Assembly: GCF_014645535.1 (NCBI RefSeq)
Contig: NZ_BMLX01000006.1
Coordinates: forward strand, 163,082 to 227,081
DNA length: 64,000 nt
Source of the DNA: Silvimonas iriomotensis
Lineage (GTDB): Bacteria > Pseudomonadota > Gammaproteobacteria > Burkholderiales > Chitinibacteraceae
Reading direction: 5' to 3'
This document shows, in pieces, positions 57,957 through 64,000 of this stretch. Made by a program: the position numbers and the translations under genes. The first letter of the stretch is position 1, and every line of letters starts with the position of its first letter. The notes beneath the pieces were generated by a model. It did no database searches. It was not told the origin of the DNA and saw nothing but the letters and a program-made list of their open reading frames with translations.

Positions 57957-59029
57957 GTCGGGTCAAACCTCCGCATGGCCAGACCACATGCGATCAACAA
58001 GGAAGGAGCATCCAGCTGGATCTGCTTGCCACGCACCTTGCCCGTCGCCATGCCGTAAAACGGATTGGCGCGCATGGTGCTGGTCACCTGGGTACGGCTG
58101 GACACCGCATCATCAAGACCGTGAATGGCACTGCAACCGCCGGCCAGCAAAATGTGATCGACTGTGTTGTAGTTGCTGGATGTATAGAAAAACTGCAAGG
58201 AACGGGAGATTTCCAGCGCCATGGTATCCATGAACGGCTGCAGCACTTCAGGTTCGTAGTTTTCCGGCAGGCCGCCCTGTTTCTTGGACGTTTCCGCTTC
58301 TTCGGAAGACATGTTGAATTTGCGCTGGATTTCCTGGGTCAACTGATTGCCGGCATACGCTTGATCGCGGCTATAGATCGATTGACCGTCCTTGAAAATG
58401 TTCATGTGCATGGCAGTCGCGCCAATGTCCACCACGGCCACAATCTGGTTGTCGCCATTGTTGGGCAGTTGCGGGCGCATGAGCTCGAACGCAGCCTGGG
58501 TGGCGTAGGACTCGACGTCCACCACCAGCGCCTTGAGGCCGGCCAGTTCAATGGCGGCCACACGCTCTTCCACCTTTTCTTTCTTGGCAGCAGCGATGAG
58601 TACCTCGTTTTCTTCCGGCACATTGGGCGCAGCGCCCAGCACCTGAAAGTCCAGGTTCACCTCATCGAGCGAAAACGGAATGTACTGGTTCGCTTCGGTT
58701 TCAACCTGCGTTTCCAGATCGCGTTCGGACAGATCACCGGGCACCAGAATTTTCTTGGTGATGACGGACGCTGCCGGCAAGGCAATCGCCACGTTTTTCA
58801 ACCGGGTCCCCATCTGCTTCCATGCGCGACGCACGGCCTCACCCACTGCTTCCATATTGGCAATGTTGCCATCGGTCACAGCGTCTTTCGGCAATGGTTC
58901 GATCACATAGCGCTCAAGGCTATAGTTGCGCCCGGTTTGACCCAGTTCGACCATCTTGACGGCCGAGGAGCTGATATCCACTCCGATCAACGGCGGCGCC
59001 TTTGGTTTGAGAAAGTCGAGATTCAACAC
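57953..59029 (-). CDS. pilM: Type IV pilus assembly ATPase-fold protein PilM
   Basis: A 358-aa actin-like (FtsA-related) cytoplasmic protein that binds the PilN tail. Motifs are IGVDISSSAVKMVEL, VAVVDIGATAMHMNIF (phosphate loop) and ILLAGGCSAIHGL. The start is GTG 59029 behind AAAGGA. It heads pilM-N-O-P-Q. The 145-bp gap to the divergent PBP1A gene is AT-rich and should hold both promoters; none is convincing by eye. Confidence 0.97.
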   Translation of the reverse strand: MLNLDFLKPKAPPLIGVDISSSAVKMVELGQTGRNYSLERYVIEPLPKDAVTDGNIANMEAVGEAVRRAWKQMGTRLKNVAIALPAASVITKKILVPGDLSERDLETQVETEANQYIPFSLDEVNLDFQVLGAAPNVPEENEVLIAAAKKEKVEERVAAIELAGLKALVVDVESYATQAAFELMRPQLPNNGDNQIVAVVDIGATAMHMNIFKDGQSIYSRDQAYAGNQLTQEIQRKFNMSSEEAETSKKQGGLPENYEPEVLQPFMDTMALEISRSLQFFYTSSNYNTVDHILLAGGCSAIHGLDDAVSSRTQVTSTMRANPFYGMATGKVRGKQIQLDAPSLLIACGLAMRRFDPT

Positions 59030-59174
59030 AATTTCCTTTTAAAAACAGGAAAGTAGGATGGTATGCTGTCAGAATGCGTGAAAATCCTAACAAGCTGCGG
59101 CCAGACCTGTAAAGAAGCGCCTGGTATTTACGTTTATTTTTGCAACAGGCTGCGTATATCTTAAAAACTTTGTA

Positions 59175-61499
59175 ATGCAGCTTTTAATGAAGAAAATGAC
59201 AAAACGAATTCTGCTAATTTGCCTTGGCATCTTCTCCGGACTTATTCTTTTTGCCGTCGGTCTGGTCTTTTTTGCCGTCCTTCTGACCTACCCCAGATTA
59301 CCTTCACTTGAAGCTTTAACCGAGTACCACCCTAAAATCCCGCTGCGTGTATATACCGCTGATCAGGTGTTAATCGGTGAATTCGGCGAAGAACGCCGCG
59401 CATTCGTACCGATAGACCAGGTGCCCCTCATCATGAAACAAGCCTTGCTGGCCGCAGAAGACGAGCGGTTCTACCAGCACGGCGGCGTTGACTACATGGG
59501 CGTTGCACGCGCAATGCTGGGGAACATGATCCCCGGACATGTCCAGTCCGGCGCCAGTACCATCACCATGCAGGTGGCCCGCAATTTTTATCTGTCCAAC
59601 GAAAAAACATTAACGCGCAAATTCAACGAAGCACTGCTTGCATTCAAAATCGAACACAATCTTTCCAAAGACCAGATTCTGGAACTTTATCTGAACCAGA
59701 TTTATCTCGGTCAGCGTGCATACGGTTTTGCATCTGCCGCACAAACTTATTTCGGCAAAGACCTCAAACAATTAAATGTTGCCGAGGCTGCCATGCTGGC
59801 CGGGTTGCCAAAGGCCCCCTCGTCCTACAATCCGGTTGCCAATTTCAAACGCGCTACATTACGCCAACAATATGTATTAAGGCGCATGCGCGAGTTGCAT
59901 TTCATCACCGACGAACAGTACAACGCTGCCCTTACCACCCAGCTTGTCATCAAGCGCATGGTCCAGGATTTCCCGGTTCATGCTGACTATGTGGCCGAAT
60001 CCGTACGGCAAATGATGTTCGACCGTTACAAGGATGCCGCGTACACCGCCGGATTCAAGGTTTACACGACGCTCGACAGCAAGAACCAGACAGCCGCGTA
60101 TCTCGCACTACGAAAAGGCCTCAATGATTACGATCTTCGTCATGGTTATCGGGGCCCTGAAGGCTTTATAGACCCAGAACTTTTCAATGCTGGTAATGAA
60201 GAAGCTTTGGATGACGCAACGGCTGACATCAAGGATTCAGATGAGCAACTGGCTGCCGTAGTACAAACCGCATCGCCCAAAAGCGTGAAGGCCTGGCTCA
60301 AGGGTGGCGAAGTGATCACCATTGAGGGCGACGGGCTTAAATTCGCCCGCTTTGCGCTGACCGACAAAGCCAATCCGACCGCGCGCATCCGCCCTGGCGC
60401 CATTATCCGAGTGGTCAAGCAAGACGATAACTGGGTAATCTCGCAGCTACCGCAGGTTGAAGGCGCACTGGTGTCGCTCGACAGCCAGAATGGCGCGGTC
60501 AAGGCGCTGGTTGGCGGGTATGACTTCAACCGTAACAACTTCAATCATGTCACCCAGGCCTGGCGCCAGCCGGGCTCCAGCTTCAAACCCTTTGTCTATT
60601 CTGCCGCGCTGGAAAAAGGCGTCACCCCGGCCACGCTGATCAACGATGCCCCCATTGTGATCAATCCGGACCAGGTCGGCGGCCAGAAGTGGGAGCCCAA
60701 GAACTACGACGGTAAATACGAAGGCATGATGACGGTGCGCAATGCACTGACCCACTCCAAAAACCTGGTGTCGATCCGCATTCTGCAATCCATCACGCCG
60801 CAGTACGCGCAGCAGTTCGATACCCGCTTTGGCTTCACGCCCCAGCAAAATCCGGCCTATCTGACCATGGCGCTGGGCGCAGGCAGTGTCACCCCGCTGC
60901 AGCTGGCAGAAGGGTATTCGGTGTTCTCCAATACCGGTTATCGCGTTTATTCATGGTATGTCGACAAAATTGTCGACGCGCGCGGTAACCTGGTGGCACA
61001 GACCGCGCCGCAAGTCGCCGGACAGAACGCCAAACGCACGCTGGAGGCCCGCAATGCGTTCGTCATGACCAGCATGATGCAGGACGTGGTCCGCTATGGC
61101 ACAGGCAGCAAGGCACGCGTGCTGGGCCGCATGGATCTGGCGGGCAAGACGGGGACCACCAACGATACGCATGACGCCTGGTTTGCCGGTTTTACGCCGG
61201 GCATCGTCACCGTGGCATGGGTCGGTTTTGATCAGCCCCGTTCTTTGGGCGGTTCGGAAACCGGGGGCGCGGCGGCGTTACCGATCTGGATCAACTATAT
61301 GGGGAAAGCGCTGGCCGATGTCCCCGAGCGGCAGTATCCGGTTCCGGATGGCGTTGTTGCGCAAACCATCCAGACCGAAAAGGGCGACCGCACCGAGTAT
61401 TTCTTTGCTGAATACACGCAAACCAATCCGGAACTGGGTCTGGGCAGCGGCTCTGTGGCTTCGCAGCCGCTGGATGAAATCAAGGACCTGCTGTTTTAG
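59175..61499 (+). CDS. mrcA: Penicillin-binding protein 1A
   Basis: Class A bifunctional peptidoglycan synthase, 774 aa. One N-terminal membrane span (about 11-37). The transglycosylase domain has the catalytic glutamate in AAEDERFYQHGGVD (near 95) and SGASTITMQVARNF. An OB-like segment follows, then the transpeptidase with SSFKPF (near 466), SKN and KTGTT (near 656). Starts at 59175, 59187 and 59196 are all possible. Placement divergent from pilM is common in proteobacteria. Early codons are more AT-rich than surrounding genes. Confidence 0.96.
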   Translation: MQLLMKKMTKRILLICLGIFSGLILFAVGLVFFAVLLTYPRLPSLEALTEYHPKIPLRVYTADQVLIGEFGEERRAFVPIDQVPLIMKQALLAAEDERFYQHGGVDYMGVARAMLGNMIPGHVQSGASTITMQVARNFYLSNEKTLTRKFNEALLAFKIEHNLSKDQILELYLNQIYLGQRAYGFASAAQTYFGKDLKQLNVAEAAMLAGLPKAPSSYNPVANFKRATLRQQYVLRRMRELHFITDEQYNAALTTQLVIKRMVQDFPVHADYVAESVRQMMFDRYKDAAYTAGFKVYTTLDSKNQTAAYLALRKGLNDYDLRHGYRGPEGFIDPELFNAGNEEALDDATADIKDSDEQLAAVVQTASPKSVKAWLKGGEVITIEGDGLKFARFALTDKANPTARIRPGAIIRVVKQDDNWVISQLPQVEGALVSLDSQNGAVKALVGGYDFNRNNFNHVTQAWRQPGSSFKPFVYSAALEKGVTPATLINDAPIVINPDQVGGQKWEPKNYDGKYEGMMTVRNALTHSKNLVSIRILQSITPQYAQQFDTRFGFTPQQNPAYLTMALGAGSVTPLQLAEGYSVFSNTGYRVYSWYVDKIVDARGNLVAQTAPQVAGQNAKRTLEARNAFVMTSMMQDVVRYGTGSKARVLGRMDLAGKTGTTNDTHDAWFAGFTPGIVTVAWVGFDQPRSLGGSETGGAAALPIWINYMGKALADVPERQYPVPDGVVAQTIQTEKGDRTEYFFAEYTQTNPELGLGSGSVASQPLDEIKDLLF

Positions 61500-61542
61500 A
61501 CAGGGGCAAGCAAAGCCGATTCGCGTAATTCCGCGCAATGAT

Positions 61543-61586
61543 TTACTGTTATGCAGTAAGGGCTTGAACCGTTTCAGGCCCTTACT
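61543..61586 (+). other. Two mutually exclusive hairpins after mrcA
   Basis: TTACTG (61543-61548) can pair with CAGTAA (61554-61559). The same AGTAA then begins a longer stem, 61555-61568 with 61573-61586 (about 14 bp, one T-G wobble), loop CCGT. No T-run follows. They lie between mrcA and the nucleotidyltransferase-like gene. Confidence 0.4.
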
Positions 61587-61702
61587 CCCCCGAGACCATT
61601 CCCGGAGGTTCCCACCCAGCGACAGCCCTGATCCTTGCAGCCACAGACGGCAACTGGTTGACCCACCCAACCGCCCTGACCGCCACCTGGAGAACCGCCA
61701 TC

Positions 61703-62320
61703 ATGGGTAAATCCTTTTCAGCCGATCGTCACACCCTGACCTTGCGTGCCGAAATCGCACATCATGCCGCCCGCCTGATCGCCGAAGACCATATGCATGA
61801 CTTTGCGCTGGCCAAGAAAAAAGCCGCGCGCCATTTGGGTGTTTCGGATGCGCATGTTCTGCCCTCCAACCAGGAAATAGAAGACGCACTGGCTAGCTAT
61901 CGCGCCATTTACCAGCCTGAGCACGACGGCTGTTTGCAGGAGCTAAGGCAAAAAGCGGTCACGGTGATGCGGCTGTTGCGCAGTTTTAATCCGTGGCTCA
62001 CGGGGTCTGTCCTGTCTGGCGTGGCGGGTAGTCATTCGGATATCAACTTGCTGATCTATACCGATGACCCCAAGAGCGTCGAGATCTTCCTCTTGAACGA
62101 GCGGATCGAGTACCAGCACCTGGAACCGCCACCAACGCACCGCCATGCGCTCTACCCGACGCTGGCGTTCTGGTATGACGACACACAAGTGAAACTGCAT
62201 GTCCGGCCGCGGCTGGCAGAGCGGCAGAATCCGCGACGCGAAGAAAAAGAGCGGGCCAGTCTTGAAGATGTGCAGGCCTTGCTGGAACAGGACCGCACTC
62301 TGGGTGCCCTGATATTCTGA
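61703..62320 (+). CDS. Nucleotidyltransferase-like protein, betaproteobacterial type
   Basis: A 205-aa protein. The first 75 residues are helical; residues about 110-140 (LTGSVLSGVAGSHSDINLLIYTDD) resemble the GS-x-D-x-D/N core of polymerase-beta-type nucleotidyltransferases, but the spacing and N in place of the second acid suggest it may be inactive. Relatives are sometimes mislabelled UDP-N-acetylmuramate-alanine ligase; nothing here supports that. ATG 61703 has a GGAG site 10 nt upstream. Function unknown; it has no obvious toxin or antitoxin partner. Confidence 0.75.
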   Translation: MGKSFSADRHTLTLRAEIAHHAARLIAEDHMHDFALAKKKAARHLGVSDAHVLPSNQEIEDALASYRAIYQPEHDGCLQELRQKAVTVMRLLRSFNPWLTGSVLSGVAGSHSDINLLIYTDDPKSVEIFLLNERIEYQHLEPPPTHRHALYPTLAFWYDDTQVKLHVRPRLAERQNPRREEKERASLEDVQALLEQDRTLGALIF

Positions 62321-62326
62321 TCTGAT

Positions 62327-62352
62327 GCGGCCCTGCGGGGCCGCGCTTGTTT
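62327..62352 (+). terminator. Terminator after the nucleotidyltransferase-like gene
   Basis: GCGGCCC at 62327-62333 pairs with GGGCCGC at 62338-62344, loop TGCG, followed by GCTTGTTTT. A plausible terminator with a broken U-tract. Confidence 0.65.
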
Positions 62353-62371
62353 TAACGAGGCTGGCCCGGCC

Positions 62372-63829
62372 ATGACTCACGATCTCTATCGCAGCAAAAC
62401 CACCCGGCATATAGAACAAACCCAGGTCGCCGCAGGCGCGCAGCTCATGGTGCGAGCGGGCCTTGCCGCAGCCCAGTGGATCGCGGCGCGCTTTCCCCAG
62501 GAAACGCGCGTAGTCGTGCTGGTCGGCCCGGGCAATAACGGGGGCGACGGGCTCACGGTCGCCCGTCATCTCAAGGAAGGCGGCTACAAGGTCAGGGTGC
62601 ATTACCTCAGCGGCAGTCGTGCGGCTTCTGCGCCCACGGCCCGGGCGCTGGAATTGTGGCATCGCGCCGGCGGCACGCTGGATGACGCATGGGATGAAAA
62701 CAATGACCTCGTCATTGATGCGCTCTTCGGCATAGGTCTCAGTCGCGACGTGCCAGAGGTCGTCTCAGCATTGTTCACGCAGATTGAAGCCAGTCGGCAG
62801 AAGGTCATCGCCCTGGATATCCCCAGCGGTCTTGATGCCGATACCGGCGCCATCCGCGGCAAGGCCCTGCACGCCCACACCACGCTCACCTTTATTGGCG
62901 ACAAGCCGGGCCTGCATACAGCCGAAGGCCAGGATTACGCCGGCCAGGTCTTGATCTTCAACCTCGATATCCCCGCCAGCGCATTTCCGCCCGGCGATCT
63001 GCAACTCTATCAACCCGATACTTTGCCGCCGCAATTGCAGCGGCATCAGGCCAGTCATAAAGGCAGTTATGGCACGCTGGGCATTCTGGGCGGCGCACCG
63101 GGCATGACCGGCGCGCCTTTGCTGGCTGGCCGGGCCGCGCTGCGGCTGGGCGCCGGCAAAGTCCGCATCGGCTTGCTGGGGCCGGGGCTGGCTGTAGATC
63201 TTGTCGCGCCAGAGCTGATGCTGGCGCCGGCAAAAGATTTGCCAGGGCAGCCGCATGATATCTGGTTAGCCGGTCCTGGCCTGGGCCAAAGCCCGGAAGC
63301 AATTGATCTCGTCGCCGAGTTGCTGGGACGACCAGAACCACTGGTACTGGATGCCGATGGGCTTAATCTGCTGGCCAGTCAGCAGGAACTGGCGCGCTTA
63401 TGTACAGAACGCGCTATCCCCGCCGTACTCACGCCCCACCCCGCTGAAGCCGCCCGATTATTGGGGTGCCCTACTTCCCAGGTGCAGCAAGACCGGCTCT
63501 TTGCAGCGCAGGAACTGGCTCAGCGCTATCAGGCCATCATCGTGCTCAAAGGCTCTGGTACGGTGGTATGCGATAGCAACCACGCCAGCATCAATGGCTC
63601 AGGCAATGCAGCGCTGGCAGCGGCAGGGCAAGGGGATATTCTGGGGGGCATCATCGCGGCCTTGATGGCACAAGGCATGGCGCCGCTGGATGCAGCGAAG
63701 TCTGGCGTCTTCCTGCATGGTGCCGGGGCGGACTTGTGGCGGCAGGAGTTCGCGGCGGCGATCGGCCTGACTGCCAGCGAAACCATCGACTACGCGCGCA
63801 AAGTGCTTAACCGTCTGCCGGCAGCCTGA
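62372..63829 (+). CDS. nnr: Bifunctional NAD(P)HX epimerase/dehydratase Nnr
   Basis: A 485-aa two-domain metabolite-repair enzyme that reclaims hydrated NAD(P)H. The N-terminal epimerase (about 1-205) has VGPGNNGGDGLTVARHLKE, LVIDALFGIGLSRD and ALDIPSGLDADTG. The C-terminal ADP-dependent dehydratase (about 225-480) has GSYGTLGILGGAPGMTGAPLLA, LDADGLNLLA, TPHPAEAARLLG and GSGNAALAAAGQGDILGGII. Both catalytic regions look intact. ATG 62372 follows an ACGAGG site. Confidence 0.95.
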   Translation: MTHDLYRSKTTRHIEQTQVAAGAQLMVRAGLAAAQWIAARFPQETRVVVLVGPGNNGGDGLTVARHLKEGGYKVRVHYLSGSRAASAPTARALELWHRAGGTLDDAWDENNDLVIDALFGIGLSRDVPEVVSALFTQIEASRQKVIALDIPSGLDADTGAIRGKALHAHTTLTFIGDKPGLHTAEGQDYAGQVLIFNLDIPASAFPPGDLQLYQPDTLPPQLQRHQASHKGSYGTLGILGGAPGMTGAPLLAGRAALRLGAGKVRIGLLGPGLAVDLVAPELMLAPAKDLPGQPHDIWLAGPGLGQSPEAIDLVAELLGRPEPLVLDADGLNLLASQQELARLCTERAIPAVLTPHPAEAARLLGCPTSQVQQDRLFAAQELAQRYQAIIVLKGSGTVVCDSNHASINGSGNAALAAAGQGDILGGIIAALMAQGMAPLDAAKSGVFLHGAGADLWRQEFAAAIGLTASETIDYARKVLNRLPAA

Positions 63830-63882
63830 AGCGCGGGTGTTTTCTGGTCAGGAGCGACGCCATTTACCGGCAACGTAAAAGC

Positions 63883-63916
63883 AAAACGCCCGTACAGGTC
63901 TCTGTACGGGCGTTTT
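63883..63916 (-). terminator. Terminator of the rRNA operon
   Basis: A perfect 15-bp stem, 63883-63897 with 63902-63916, loop GTCT (plus strand), just after the 5S 3' end when read on the minus strand; both arms end in A/T runs, so it can also serve nnr. Confidence 0.9.
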
Positions 63917-63921
63917 ATATG

Positions 63922-64000
63922 GGTGTCTGGCAATGTCCTACTTTCACACGGGTAATCCGCACTATCATCGGCGCTAAGTCGTTTCACGGTCCTGTTCGGG
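63922..64000 (-). rRNA. rrf: 5S ribosomal RNA, partial
   Basis: The last 79 bases are the complement of the 3' part of a betaproteobacterial 5S rRNA: plus-strand TGTCTGGCAATGTCCTACTT matches the 5S terminal helix and loop region, followed by the complement of the CGCCGATGATAGTGC-type segment. About 35-40 bases of the 5' part lie beyond the window. The rRNA operon therefore reads leftward, and 23S and 16S genes should lie to the right. Confidence 0.95.

Overview
The window is a stretch of bacterial chromosome, GC-rich by eye. Its gene order is typical of Betaproteobacteria: mlaFEDCB-mlaA-ABC pair-ibaG-murA-hisG-hisD, hisBHAFIE-tatABC, psd-pssA-leuA and pilMNOPQ-aroKB. Short HisG, separate HisI and HisE and the overall layout fit the Neisseriales side of that class, but genus and family cannot be fixed from sequence reading alone. 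No phage, insertion sequence or CRISPR array is visible. The right edge enters an rRNA operon (5S rRNA, minus strand).

Layout. 1-2308: two related membrane proteins and a divergent LysR regulator. 2587-10456: outer-membrane lipid-asymmetry (Mla) genes, an ABC exporter pair, ibaG and murA. 10476-17592: histidine genes, with hisC missing from its usual place and a TfoX-domain gene plus a cupin there instead. 17675-20958: twin-arginine translocase and a PglL/Wzy-type O-oligosaccharide ligase. 21021-28887 (minus): PbpC and a thioester alpha-2-macroglobulin. 29037-33277: a VOC-fold protein, RNA-modification genes tlyA and an RluF-type synthase, a SirB-like protein and two LpxL-type acyltransferases. 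33358-39937: metK, paeA-type transporter, SYLF protein, aldehyde dehydrogenase, metF and a glycine-zipper lipoprotein. 40057-45433: 2OG-Fe(II) oxygenase, Gcr-family membrane protein, fructosamine kinase and a divergent amino acid permease. 45500-49664: acetyltransferase, psd, pssA and leuA. 50001-53976: DUF2069, wrbA, YihY, aroB and aroK. 54099-59029: type IV pilus pilMNOPQ. 59175-63829: PBP1A, a nucleotidyltransferase-like protein and the NAD(P)HX repair enzyme.

Much of the window serves the envelope: phospholipid traffic and synthesis, peptidoglycan precursors and polymerases, lipid A acylation, protein export, glycosylation and pili. The rest is amino-acid and cofactor biosynthesis.

The most striking observation is leuA. 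The 2-isopropylmalate synthase carries an 84-residue N-terminal extension that reads as a Cro/YdaS-type helix-turn-helix DNA-binding domain. Its promoter region (47741-47888) holds nine GACA/TGTC words in about 148 bases, several arranged as perfect dyads around a good sigma-70 promoter. Within the linker there is a perfect hairpin just ahead of a second ribosome site and ATG that would start an ordinary LeuA. Together these suggest an enzyme that doubles as its own operator-binding repressor, possibly made in two forms. This is an inference from sequence; I know of no described precedent but could not search for one.
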